A DNA stretch of 64,000 nucleotides from Xenophilus aerolatus (GTDB lineage: Bacteria; Pseudomonadota; Gammaproteobacteria; Burkholderiales; Burkholderiaceae_C), in NCBI GenBank assembly GCA_030418545.1, contig QAIB01000010.1:1-64000 (forward strand), in the 5' to 3' direction. Every line of letters begins with the position of its first letter. The first letter of the stretch is position 1. Both the position numbers and the translations under genes were made by a program. Below are positions 33,018-41,173 of the stretch, in pieces. The notes beneath the pieces were generated by a model. It worked only from the letters and a program-made list of their open reading frames with translations. It had not been told where the DNA came from and did no database searches.

Positions 33018-33794
33018 TCAGCGACCGCCTTCGCCCACGTAGGGGATGGCGTGCTCCACCGTGTCCCAGATGAAGCGGCCCGAGGGGCTCTGCTGCTCTT
33101 CGACGATGTGCGCCACCAGCCCCGCCGCGCGCGAGATGACGGCAAACCCGCGCATCACGCCGGTGGGCACGCCGATCTCGCCGAGCAGGGCCGCCACCGC
33201 TCCGGTGGCGTTGAGGGTGATCTTGCGGCCGGCGGCGGCGTCCACCGCGGCCGAGAGCTGCTCCAGCGCGCGGATGTGGCGGCCGGCCAGTTCCGGCTCG
33301 GCGCGGCCCAGTTCGAGCAGCTTGTACGCCCGCGGGTCGACCGGCTTGTGCAGGTGGTGGCCGAAGCCGGGCACGGGGCTCTTCTGCGCCCGGTGGTGCG
33401 CGGCGATCGCGGCGGCCTCGGCCTCGGGGTCATCGGCCGCGAGGATGCGGTCGAGCAGTCGCGAGCAGTTCTCCATGGTGCCCACGAAGGAGCTGCCCAC
33501 CGCCAGCAGGCCGGCGCTGACGGCGCCCTGCAGGTTCTCGGGCGCGCTCATGTAGATGAGGCGCGTGGCGATGGCGCTGGGCGTGAGGCCATGCTCCATC
33601 AACACGATCAGCACCACGTCGGCGACGCGCATGTCCACCGGGCGCGGCGTGCGGCCCAGGATCTGCATCAGCATCACCTCGGTGAAGGTCTTCTGGCCCA
33701 TCAGGTCCTTCACCAGATCGGCATCGCGGTAGTGCAGGCTGGTGAGCGTGTGGGTGCACAGGCGGGTGACGGGCGGGGCGTTCTTGTCGGTCAT
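33018..33794 (-). CDS. Citryl-CoA lyase / citrate-synthase-like enzyme
   Basis: 258 residues, shorter than citrate synthase (~430) and close to the citryl-CoA-lyase type. Citrate-synthase-fold motifs: VMLMQILGRTPRPVDMRVAD, LMEHGLTPSAIATRLIYMSA, VPGFGHHLHKPVDPRAYKLL (catalytic His region) and IPTGVMRGFAVISRAAGLVAH-like VPTGVMRGFAVISRAAG. Expected to cleave citryl-CoA or a related hydroxyacyl-CoA to acetyl-CoA and an oxoacid. It lies 22 bp after a CoA ligase gene and shares an operon with it and a Bug receptor. Confidence 0.87.
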   Translation of the reverse strand: MTDKNAPPVTRLCTHTLTSLHYRDADLVKDLMGQKTFTEVMLMQILGRTPRPVDMRVADVVLIVLMEHGLTPSAIATRLIYMSAPENLQGAVSAGLLAVGSSFVGTMENCSRLLDRILAADDPEAEAAAIAAHHRAQKSPVPGFGHHLHKPVDPRAYKLLELGRAEPELAGRHIRALEQLSAAVDAAAGRKITLNATGAVAALLGEIGVPTGVMRGFAVISRAAGLVAHIVEEQQSPSGRFIWDTVEHAIPYVGEGGR

Positions 33795-33816
33795 CGGGTC
33801 GGTCTCCAGGGTCGGT

Positions 33817-35331
33817 TCAGGCGGGCGTGGTCAGCGCCAGGTCGCGCACCGCGTTTTTGAGCACCTTGCCCACCGGCGAGCGCGGCAGGCTGGCGTGGAA
33901 GTGGATGCGCTTGGGCGTCTGTACCGGCCCCAGGCGCTCGCGCACGAAAGCGATCAGCTCGGCCTCCTGCGCCTGTGCGCCCGGGCGCAGCTGCACGGCC
34001 GCCTGCACCGTCTCGCCCCACTTGTCGTCGGGCAGGCCGAACACGGCGCATTCGTGCACGGCCGGGTGCTGGCCCAGCGCGTTCTCGACGTCGACCGGGT
34101 AGACGTTGAAGCCGCCGGTGATGACCATGTCCTTGAGCCGGTCCTTGAGGAAGAGATAACCCTGCGCGTCGATCAGCCCGCGGTCGCCGGTGTGCAGCCA
34201 GCCGTCGACCAGCGTCTCCGCCGTCTTGTCGGGCAGGCGCCAGTAGCCGCTCATCAGCAGGTCGCCGCGCGCCACCACCTCGCCCACTTCGCCGGGCGGC
34301 AGCAGGCGTCCGTCGGGTGCCATGACGGCCACATCGCTGAACCAGGTGGCGCGGCCGACGGCGGCCCAGTGGCGCTCGTCGTTGAAGTCCTCCGGCCGCA
34401 TCACGGTGAGGATCTGCGGCGCCTCGGTTTGGCCGTAGGTGGTGCCCAGCACCGGGCCGAAGAACGCGCGCACCTGGCGGATCTTCTCGGGCGGCATCGG
34501 CGCGCCGCCATAGATCAGGCGACGCAGCTGCGGGAAGTCCGCGCGGCTCGCGCCCGGCAGCGCCATCAGCATGTAGACCAGCGTGGGCGGCATGAAGCAG
34601 GCGGTGCCGCCGCGCTCGCGGAAGGTGGCGCGCACGGCCTCGGCACCCGCGCCCGCCATGATCACGTGGCAGCCGCCCTGTGCCAGGATGGGCAGCAGGT
34701 AGGTGGAGGTGCCATGGGTGATGGGCGCGGCCACCACGTAGCGCTCGTGCTCGTCGAAGCCCCAGGCCTGGATCTGGTTGGCGATGTTGGCCATCCACGC
34801 GCGGTAGGGCTGCATCACGCCCTTGGGCAGGCCGGTCGTGCCGCCGGTGAACTTGATGGCCTGGGTGGCCTCCCCCGGCAGGGTCAGGCGCGGCGCTGCG
34901 GCGCCCGCGTGGGCCTGCTCGAGGGCGCGCAAGGCGGTGCCGTCGGCCGGCGTCTCGTCATGCCCCGTGTAGAGGCGGATCCCGGGGGCGCCGTCGAGCA
35001 GGTCGGCATGGGCTTCGTCCAGGATCAGGATCGTCGGCTCGGTCGCATCGACGATGCGCCGGATCTCCGGCCGCGTGCTCTTGGGATTGAGCGGCACCCA
35101 CACCTTGCCGCAGGCCAGCACGGCCAGCAGCGCGGCGATGTGGTCGGCGCTGTTGGCGGCGCACAGGCCCACACGGCTCTGCGGGGACGGGTCCAGCGCC
35201 AGCAGGCCGGCGGCGAGCGCCGCCACGCGGGCCGCCAGTGCGTCGTAGCGGGTCGGGCCCTCGGGGGCGTCGATGGCGATGCGGTCGGGCCAGCGCTGGG
35301 CGGCCCGCCAGAAGAAGTCGATCGGGTACAT
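33817..35331 (-). CDS. AMP-dependent acyl-CoA synthetase/ligase
   Basis: 504 residues. Adenylate-forming enzyme: P-loop IKFTGGTTGLPKGVMQPY, motif A4-like GTTYGQTEAPQ, HTGDRGLIDAQGYLFLKDRL and the C-terminal Lys in PRSPVGKVLKNAVRDLAL. It should activate a carboxylic acid to an acyl-CoA with ATP and CoA. With the downstream citryl-CoA lyase it makes a plausible activation-and-cleavage pair; the acid is unknown. The Bug gene upstream (65 bp away) may capture the substrate. Confidence 0.9.
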   Translation of the reverse strand: MYPIDFFWRAAQRWPDRIAIDAPEGPTRYDALAARVAALAAGLLALDPSPQSRVGLCAANSADHIAALLAVLACGKVWVPLNPKSTRPEIRRIVDATEPTILILDEAHADLLDGAPGIRLYTGHDETPADGTALRALEQAHAGAAAPRLTLPGEATQAIKFTGGTTGLPKGVMQPYRAWMANIANQIQAWGFDEHERYVVAAPITHGTSTYLLPILAQGGCHVIMAGAGAEAVRATFRERGGTACFMPPTLVYMLMALPGASRADFPQLRRLIYGGAPMPPEKIRQVRAFFGPVLGTTYGQTEAPQILTVMRPEDFNDERHWAAVGRATWFSDVAVMAPDGRLLPPGEVGEVVARGDLLMSGYWRLPDKTAETLVDGWLHTGDRGLIDAQGYLFLKDRLKDMVITGGFNVYPVDVENALGQHPAVHECAVFGLPDDKWGETVQAAVQLRPGAQAQEAELIAFVRERLGPVQTPKRIHFHASLPRSPVGKVLKNAVRDLALTTPA

Positions 35332-35395
35332 GGTGGAACGGTGGGATCGCGCCCTGGCGGGCGGGGGACGGCGCAGCCGGCGGCTGCGCCGCGCT

Positions 35396-36391
35396 TCACT
35401 GGGCGCTGGCGCCCGAGGCCTTGACCACCTCGCGCCAGCGCTTCAGCTCCGAGGCCGCGAAGCTGCGCGCCTGCTCGGGCGTGCCGCCGGCCGGCGTGGC
35501 GGCCAGGTCCTGCAGGCGCTGCCGCACGTCGGGCGCGGCCAGGGCCTTGCCCAGCGCGGCGTTGAGCCGGTCGACCACGGCCCGCGGCGTGCCTGACGGC
35601 GCGGCGAGCGCGAACCACGACTGCACGTCGAAGCCCGCGTAGCCCGACTCGGCCAGCGTGGGCACGTCGGGCAGCAGCGGCGATCGCTGCGCGCTCGTGA
35701 TCGCGATGGCCCGCAGCTTGCCGGCCTGCACGTGGGGCAGTGCGGAAGGCGTGTTGTCGAACATCGAATCGACCTGGCCGCCGATCAGGTCGGTGATGGC
35801 CGGCGCGCTGCCCTTGTAGGGCACGTGCAGCATGTTGGCGCCCGACTGCATCTTGAACATCTCGCCCGACAGGTGGATGGACGAGCCCGCGCCCGAGGAC
35901 GCGAAGCTGATGCCGTCCTTCGAGGCCTTCGCATGGCGCACGTAGTCCGCCGGCGACTGGATCGGCAGCTTCGGGTTGACCACCAGGATGTTCGGGATCT
36001 TGGCCATCAGGCCGACGAGCTCGAAGTCCTTCACCGGGTCGTAGCCGAGCTTGGGATACAGCGTGGCGTTGATGGTGTTGGCGATGGTGTAGACGTAGAG
36101 CGTGTAGCCGTCGGGCGCCGAGCGCGCCACGATCTCGGCGCCCAGGTTGCTGTTGGCGCCGGCCCGGTTGTCCACCATCACCGGCTGGCCGAGCTGCTCG
36201 CCCATCTTCACCGCCACGAGGCGCGCAACCACGTCGGTGGCGCCGCCGGCGGCGTAGCCGACCACCAGGCGGATGGGCTTGGCCGGCCAGGCGGCCGTCT
36301 GGGCCAGGGCGGGCAGCGCCGCCGTGGCGACGGCGAGCGACAGCGCGAAGGCGAAGAAGCGCCGGCGGCGCGCGGGCGGGTTCGGGGTCAT
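35396..36391 (-). CDS. Bug-family substrate-binding receptor
   Basis: 331 residues. Signal peptide ending ALPALAQ, then the Bug pattern IRLVVGYAAGGATDVVARLV, VDNRAGANSNLGAEIVARSA and LHVPYKGSAPAITDLIGGQV. Transmembrane partners are missing. CAGGAG lies 7 nt before the ATG. First gene of an operon with the CoA ligase and citryl-CoA lyase, divergent from an IclR regulator, so the ligand is likely a carboxylate fed to the ligase. Confidence 0.92.
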   Translation of the reverse strand: MTPNPPARRRRFFAFALSLAVATAALPALAQTAAWPAKPIRLVVGYAAGGATDVVARLVAVKMGEQLGQPVMVDNRAGANSNLGAEIVARSAPDGYTLYVYTIANTINATLYPKLGYDPVKDFELVGLMAKIPNILVVNPKLPIQSPADYVRHAKASKDGISFASSGAGSSIHLSGEMFKMQSGANMLHVPYKGSAPAITDLIGGQVDSMFDNTPSALPHVQAGKLRAIAITSAQRSPLLPDVPTLAESGYAGFDVQSWFALAAPSGTPRAVVDRLNAALGKALAAPDVRQRLQDLAATPAGGTPEQARSFAASELKRWREVVKASGASAQ

Positions 36392-36484
36392 GGGTGTCTC
36401 CTGAGTGTCGAATGGCTTCCGGCCTTGCACCGCAGCACGCCTTGCGAGGCACACTCCGGGTCCGGACAGCAGGAATTCTTCGAG

Positions 36485-37291
36485 ATGGCGCCCAGAAAAA
36501 CGAACGAAAACGTCCGCCTGCCGGACGTTTCCCGGCCCGCCGACGAGGACGCCGGCAGCCGCACCCTGCGCCGCGGCCTGCAGGTGCTCGAAGCCGTCAT
36601 GTCCAGTCCGGACGGGCTGCGGGTGGTCGACCTGTGCCGGGCAAGCGGGCTGGAGCGCGCGCCGGTCTACCGCCTGCTGGCGACCCTGATGGAGGGCGGC
36701 CATGTGGCGCGGCGCGGCCGTTTCCTCTACGTGGCCGGGCCGCGCTGGGCAACGCAGCAACCCCTGGCCCGGCAGCCCAACATGGCCGTGCACCTGCAGC
36801 CGGTGCTCGAGCGGGTCAGCCGGGCCTGCGGCGACGCCGCCTTCGCCATCCTGCGCGAAGGGCCGTCCTCGCACTGCATCGCGCGCCACGTCGGTACGCA
36901 CCCGGTGCAGGTGCTGGTGATCCAGGTGGGCACGCGCCAGCCGCTGGGCGTGGGCGCCGCGGGCCTGGCGCTTCTGGCCGCGCTGTCCGACGAGGAAGTG
37001 GCCCGCGTGATTGCGGCCAACGCGCCGCAGCTGCCGCGCTACGGCGGCATGACGCCCGAGCGGCTGCAGATCCTGGTGCGCGCCACGCGCGAGCGCGGCT
37101 GGTCCGTCGTCGGCAATCATGCCACCCGCAACGTGCTGGCGGTGGGCATGGCGGTGCGCAACGCGCGTGGCGAGCCCGTGGCCGGCATCAGCGTCGCCTC
37201 CACGCTGGAGCGCATGCCGCGCCCGCGGCAGGAGCTGATCGCGCGGCATTGCCGCGACGCGCTCAAGGCGCTGTCGCCCGGTGATCTGTGA
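36485..37291 (+). CDS. IclR-family transcriptional regulator
   Basis: 268 residues. N-terminal winged helix (TLRRGLQVLEAVMSSPDGLR, VVDLCRASGLERAPVYRLLA, GGHVARRGRFLYVAGPRW), then an effector domain with CIARHVGTHPVQVLVIQVGT, VGAAGLALLAALSDEE and the C-terminal GISVASTLERM. Divergent from the Bug/CoA-ligase/lyase operon by 93 bp, so likely its regulator with the pathway substrate or a CoA intermediate as effector. The ATG at 36485 has AGGAA about 10 nt upstream. Confidence 0.9.
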   Translation: MAPRKTNENVRLPDVSRPADEDAGSRTLRRGLQVLEAVMSSPDGLRVVDLCRASGLERAPVYRLLATLMEGGHVARRGRFLYVAGPRWATQQPLARQPNMAVHLQPVLERVSRACGDAAFAILREGPSSHCIARHVGTHPVQVLVIQVGTRQPLGVGAAGLALLAALSDEEVARVIAANAPQLPRYGGMTPERLQILVRATRERGWSVVGNHATRNVLAVGMAVRNARGEPVAGISVASTLERMPRPRQELIARHCRDALKALSPGDL

Positions 37292-37335
37292 GCGGCCGGC
37301 AGCCTGCGGCGTGCGCTGCGACAATCACCGCCCTC

Positions 37336-38181
37336 ATGAGCGCGTACATCCTCACCCTGTCCTGCCCCGATCGCGTGGGCATCGTCCATGCCGTCTCGGG
37401 CTTCCTGCTGGAGCGCGGCGGCAACATCGAAGAAGCGGCCCAGTACAACGACCACGGCACGGGCCTGTTCTTCATGCGCGTGCGTTTCGCCTGCGACAAG
37501 GTGCCCGAGGCCCAGTTGCGCGAGCAGCTGGCCACGCTGGCTGGCGATTTCGGCATGGCCTGGAAGCTGCACGCCGCGCAGCAGCCGATGAAGACCGTGA
37601 TCCTGGTCAGCAAGGAAGGCCACTGCCTCAACGACCTGCTGTTCCGCTGGAAGAGCGGGCTGCTGCCGGTCGACATCCGCGCCATCGTCAGCAACCACCG
37701 CGACTTCTACCAGCTCGCGGCCAGCTACAACGTGCCCTTCCACCACATCCCGGTGACCGCCGCCACCAAGGCGCAGGCCGAGGCGAAGCAGCTGGAGATC
37801 ATCGAGGCCGAGGGCGCCGAGCTCGTGGTGCTGGCGCGCTACATGCAGATCCTGTCGAACGAGCTGTGCGGCCGGCTGGCCGGGCGCGCGATCAACATCC
37901 ACCACTCCTTCCTGCCCAGCTTCAAGGGCGCCAAGCCCTACTACCAGGCGCACGACCGCGGCGTGAAGCTGATCGGCGCCACCGCGCACTACGTGACGGC
38001 CGACCTCGACGAGGGCCCGATCATCGAGCAGGACGTGGCCCGCGCCGACCACACCGACACGGTGGAAGACCTCACGGCCCGCGGCCGCGACACCGAGAGC
38101 CTGGTGCTCGCGCGCGCCGTGAAGTGGCACAGCGAGCACCGCGTGCTGCTCAACGGCCACCGCACGGTGGTCTTCCGCTGA
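37336..38181 (+). CDS. purU: Formyltetrahydrofolate deformylase PurU
   Basis: 281 residues. N-terminal ACT domain (SAYILTLSCPDRVGIVHAVS) and C-terminal formyltransferase-like hydrolase domain: KEGHCLNDLLFRWKSGLLPV, AIVSNHRDFYQLAASYNVPF, INIHHSFLPSFKGAKPYYQA and DLDEGPIIEQD hold the catalytic Asn/His/Asp set. It releases formate from 10-formyl-THF for purine synthesis and balance of the one-carbon pool. Its stop overlaps the start of the LrgA gene. Confidence 0.95.
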   Translation: MSAYILTLSCPDRVGIVHAVSGFLLERGGNIEEAAQYNDHGTGLFFMRVRFACDKVPEAQLREQLATLAGDFGMAWKLHAAQQPMKTVILVSKEGHCLNDLLFRWKSGLLPVDIRAIVSNHRDFYQLAASYNVPFHHIPVTAATKAQAEAKQLEIIEAEGAELVVLARYMQILSNELCGRLAGRAINIHHSFLPSFKGAKPYYQAHDRGVKLIGATAHYVTADLDEGPIIEQDVARADHTDTVEDLTARGRDTESLVLARAVKWHSEHRVLLNGHRTVVFR

Positions 38182-38537
38182 TGCAGGGCCTGCGCGGGCT
38201 GGCCTGGCTGCTGGTCTTCCAGTCGGTGGGCGAGCTGCTCTCGCGCGGGCTCTCGCTGCCGCTGCCCGGGCCGGTGCTCGGGCTGGTGCTGATGCTCGTC
38301 GGCCTGCGCTTCGCCCTCGTGCGCGAGCCGGTGGCCGAGTGCGCCGGCTTCCTGCTCACCCACCTGTCGCTGCTCTTCGTGCCCGTGGGCGTGGGCGTGA
38401 TGACGCACCTGGCGCTGCTCACCCAGTACGGCCTGCGCATCCTCATCGTGATCGCGCTGTCGACCTGGATCGGGCTCGCCGTGACGGCGCTGGTGCTGTA
38501 CGGATGGCCGCGCCGCGCCGCCGACGACGGGCACTGA
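38181..38537 (+). CDS. CidA/LrgA-family holin-like protein
   Basis: 118 residues with four hydrophobic segments, including LLSRGLSLPLPGPVLGLVLM and LSLLFVPVGVGVMTHLALLT, the CidA/LrgA signature. Acts with the next gene (LrgB-type), spaced 1 bp, in export or control of small metabolites and in murein hydrolase regulation. Starts at an ATG overlapping the purU stop (TGATG), so translation is coupled. Confidence 0.92.
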   Translation: MQGLRGLAWLLVFQSVGELLSRGLSLPLPGPVLGLVLMLVGLRFALVREPVAECAGFLLTHLSLLFVPVGVGVMTHLALLTQYGLRILIVIALSTWIGLAVTALVLYGWPRRAADDGH

Positions 38538-38538
38538 C

Positions 38539-39264
38539 ATGCCTCATTTCGTCGAGCTCTGGATCTACCTCTCGGCCACGCCGCTGTTCGGCCTCACGGC
38601 CACGCTGGTGGTGTACTTGCTCGCGCAGGCCTTCTACGCCCGCATGGGCAGCGCGCCCTGGGCCAACCCGGTGCTGTGGTCGGTGGTCACGCTGGCGGTG
38701 CTGCTCACGCTCACGGGCGTGAGCTACCCGAGCTATTTCTCGGGCGCGCAGTTCATCCACTTCCTGCTCGGCCCGGCCGTGGTGGCGCTGGCCTGGCCGC
38801 TGTGGCAGCGGCGCGCCGAACTGCGCGCACGCGGCGTGCGCGTGCTGCTGGCGGCATTGCTCGGCGGTGCGGCGGCAGGCGGTTCGGCGGTGGGCCTCGC
38901 CTGGGCCCTCGGCCTGCCGCACGACGTGGTGCTGTCGATGGCGCCCAAGTCCGTCACCGCGCCGGTGGCGATGGGCATCGCCGAGAAGATCGGGGGCGTG
39001 CCCGCGCTGTCGGCGGTGTTCGCCGTCATCACCGGCATGGTGGGCGCACTCACCGGCAAGTACCTGTTCGACCTGCTGCGCGTGCCCGCCGCGGGCGAGG
39101 GCTGGACGGCGCGCGGCTTCGCGCTGGGCACTGCCTCGCACGGCATCGGCGCGGCGCGGGCGTTGCAGGTGAATGCCGACGCCGGCGCCTATGCAGGGCT
39201 GGCGCTGGGTTTGCAGGTGGTGCTGGCGGCCTTGCTGATGCCGCTGGTGTTCCGCTTCTTCTGA
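38539..39264 (+). CDS. CidB/LrgB-family membrane protein
   Basis: 241 residues, about six to seven transmembrane helices, with the LrgB core motifs GPAVVALAWPLWQRRAELRA, ALGLPHDVVLSMAPKSVTAP and MGIAEKIGGVPALSAVFAVI, and near the end FALGTASHGIGAARAL. Partner of the upstream LrgA-type protein; together they resemble the CidAB/LrgAB pair. The gene ends at a bidirectional terminator. Confidence 0.93.
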   Translation: MPHFVELWIYLSATPLFGLTATLVVYLLAQAFYARMGSAPWANPVLWSVVTLAVLLTLTGVSYPSYFSGAQFIHFLLGPAVVALAWPLWQRRAELRARGVRVLLAALLGGAAAGGSAVGLAWALGLPHDVVLSMAPKSVTAPVAMGIAEKIGGVPALSAVFAVITGMVGALTGKYLFDLLRVPAAGEGWTARGFALGTASHGIGAARALQVNADAGAYAGLALGLQVVLAALLMPLVFRFF

Positions 39265-39289
39265 GCGAAGGCAAACAACGTCAAAGAAA

Positions 39290-39318
39290 AACGCCTGCCG
39301 GCCGGCAGGCGTTCCTTT
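39290..39318. terminator. Perfect-palindrome terminator after LrgB-type gene
   Basis: A 24-nt perfect palindrome centred at ccggccgg (arms aacgcctg...) followed by cctttg. It lies 26 nt after the LrgB stop and 36 nt from the end of the convergent minus-strand gene, so it may serve both. Confidence 0.8.
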
Positions 39319-39353
39319 GTCAGAACGGGTGCGGGCACGGAGCCCGCGAGTCC

Positions 39354-39734
39354 TCAGTTGCGGTACGGGTTGTTGGGATTGCGGTCGTAGCGGTTGGGCA
39401 CACCGTCGCGGTCCCGGTCCCAACGGCCGCGGTTGTATTCCCAGCGGCCATTGTTGTCGCGCCACTCCGGCGGACGGTATGCGTAGCCGGGGCGAGCCCT
39501 CACCCACACGCCAGGCACCCAGACATGGCCGCCGCGGCGCCACTCCCAGTGGCCAGGCGCCCAGACATAGCCGCGACGCGGCGGCGGGACGCGCTCCACG
39601 CGCGGCGGCGGGGGCGGGCCGAACTGGACGTTGACGACCGGCTGCGCCTGCGCCGCGGTCGGCACGGTGAAGGCACCGACCGACAGCAGTGCTGCGGCCC
39701 CGGCGGCCATGGTGATCTTTGCGAGTTTCTTCAT
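39354..39734 (-). CDS. Small secreted YXWXPGHW-repeat protein
   Basis: 126 residues. Signal peptide (ITMAAGAAALLSVGAFTVP to AQAQ), then Pro/Arg-rich sequence with repeat units YVWAPGHWEWRRGGH and VWVPGVWVRARPGY, ending in a basic DRDGDGxPxRxDR-like tail DRDRDGVPNRYDRNPNNPYR that resembles a thrombospondin-type calcium loop. Exported, function unknown; similar small proteins are common in Burkholderiales. ATG 39734 has GGAG about 9 nt upstream. Confidence 0.85.
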   Translation of the reverse strand: MKKLAKITMAAGAAALLSVGAFTVPTAAQAQPVVNVQFGPPPPPRVERVPPPRRGYVWAPGHWEWRRGGHVWVPGVWVRARPGYAYRPPEWRDNNGRWEYNRGRWDRDRDGVPNRYDRNPNNPYRN

Positions 39735-39844
39735 GGGATGGCTCCTCATGCGTTCTGTGGAGCCTTCATGGTCATCGGCCCATGTGAATGCGCTGTAAGC
39801 GGCGCGCGAAATCTTGTGTAAAGCTGTATCGCGCCGCCCGGTGC

Positions 39845-41116
39845 TCACGGACGCCCCAGAAGCTTGAGGTCCACCGCCCGCCCCATGGCAGCCGCGCCGG
39901 CGGAATTGGGATGCAGATGGTCGCCGCTGTCGTAGGCCGGATTCAGCACCTGCGGGTCGGCGGCATCGCGCAGCGCCGCGTCGAAGTCCACCACGCCGTC
40001 GGCCGAGCGCTGCGTGCGGATCCAGGTGTTGAGCGTCTGCCGCTTGGCCTCGTTGCCCTCGTTCCAGTAGCCCGCGCCCTTGAAGGGCAGCAGCGTGCCC
40101 AGCAGCACCTTCACGCCGCGCGCATGGGCGCGATTGACCAGGCTCTGCAGGCCGGTGGCCAGTTGCTCGGCGCTCGGTGCCATCACGTTGGGCAGGATGC
40201 CCGCGAAGCTGCCGTAGCCGATGTCGTTGACGCCGATGAGGATCAGCACGTGCGACACGCCGCTTTGCCCGAGCACGTCGCGGTCGAAGCGTTCGAGGCC
40301 GCTGGGCCCGGTCTTGTCGGCCAGCAGCCGGTTGCCGCCGATGCCGGCGTTGACCACGGCCAGCGTGCCCTGCCCGGCGACGGCGGAGGTGCGCACGCGC
40401 TCGGCCAGCCAGTGCGGATAGCGTGCGGGTGCCGCGTCGGCGTCGGCGCCCGAGCCCTCGGTGATCGAGTCGCCGAAAGCGACCACTGCACGGCTGTCCA
40501 GCGCCGCGTCGACGTCCAGCCCGGTGACGAAGTAGTTGTAGGGCGAAGGCTGCGCGCCATCGAGCTTTGCCGCGGAGGCCCAGCGGCCCGGCGCCATCCA
40601 GCTGCCGTTCAGCGGCAGCCGGTGCACGGTGCTCACGGCGGTCTCGCGCGGCAGCTCGAAGCTCACCGCCACGGCCTGGCCGGCCTGCACCCGCAGGGCG
40701 GCGCCGTCGCTCCACACCTCGCGTCCTGGAGGCACTGTGACCTCGGGCCGTCCGCCGAAGCGCAGCGGTTGCAGCGTGGCGGGCACGACGCCGTCGGCGC
40801 CGGCACTGATCGCAACCGACGCGCTGCTCAGGACCAGCGGCCGCTTGCCGAAGACGTTGGAGAAGCGCACCCGCACGCGCGGCCCGTCGAGGGTGGGCAC
40901 GACGCGCTGGCGCACCGTGCCTTCGATCTCCAGCCCCGCCGCATTCACGCCGGGCGATGCGGCGAACTCCGCGAAGTTCTGCGGCGCCGCACCCCAGGCG
41001 GCGACCCATGCGGCCAGCGCGTGCAACGGCAGAACCAAGCCGAGCAGCAGCGTCGCCGCGAGGCGGGGCAGCCTCGGGCGCAGGATGAAACCGGGCGGGC
41101 GTGCGAAATCGGGCAT
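39845..41116 (-). CDS. Secreted SGNH/GDSL hydrolase
   Basis: 423 residues. A hydrophobic N-terminal segment (LPRLAATLLLGLVLPLHALAA) is likely a signal peptide. All SGNH blocks are visible: GDSITEGS (Ser), NAGIGGNRLLA (Gly), ILIGVNDIGYGS (Asn) and DHLHPNSAG (Asp/His). The N-terminal ~170 residues form an extra beta-rich domain of the type seen in longer esterase/lipase members. Substrate unknown, ester or acetyl groups on sugars are candidates. ATG 41116 is preferred; a TTG 12 bp upstream also opens the frame. Confidence 0.87.
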   Translation of the reverse strand: MPDFARPPGFILRPRLPRLAATLLLGLVLPLHALAAWVAAWGAAPQNFAEFAASPGVNAAGLEIEGTVRQRVVPTLDGPRVRVRFSNVFGKRPLVLSSASVAISAGADGVVPATLQPLRFGGRPEVTVPPGREVWSDGAALRVQAGQAVAVSFELPRETAVSTVHRLPLNGSWMAPGRWASAAKLDGAQPSPYNYFVTGLDVDAALDSRAVVAFGDSITEGSGADADAAPARYPHWLAERVRTSAVAGQGTLAVVNAGIGGNRLLADKTGPSGLERFDRDVLGQSGVSHVLILIGVNDIGYGSFAGILPNVMAPSAEQLATGLQSLVNRAHARGVKVLLGTLLPFKGAGYWNEGNEAKRQTLNTWIRTQRSADGVVDFDAALRDAADPQVLNPAYDSGDHLHPNSAGAAAMGRAVDLKLLGRP

Positions 41117-41173
41117 GCGCAGGGGCAAAGCGCTGCAGTGTAGGCAGCGCCCTGGCCCCGCCCCCGTCAGGGG

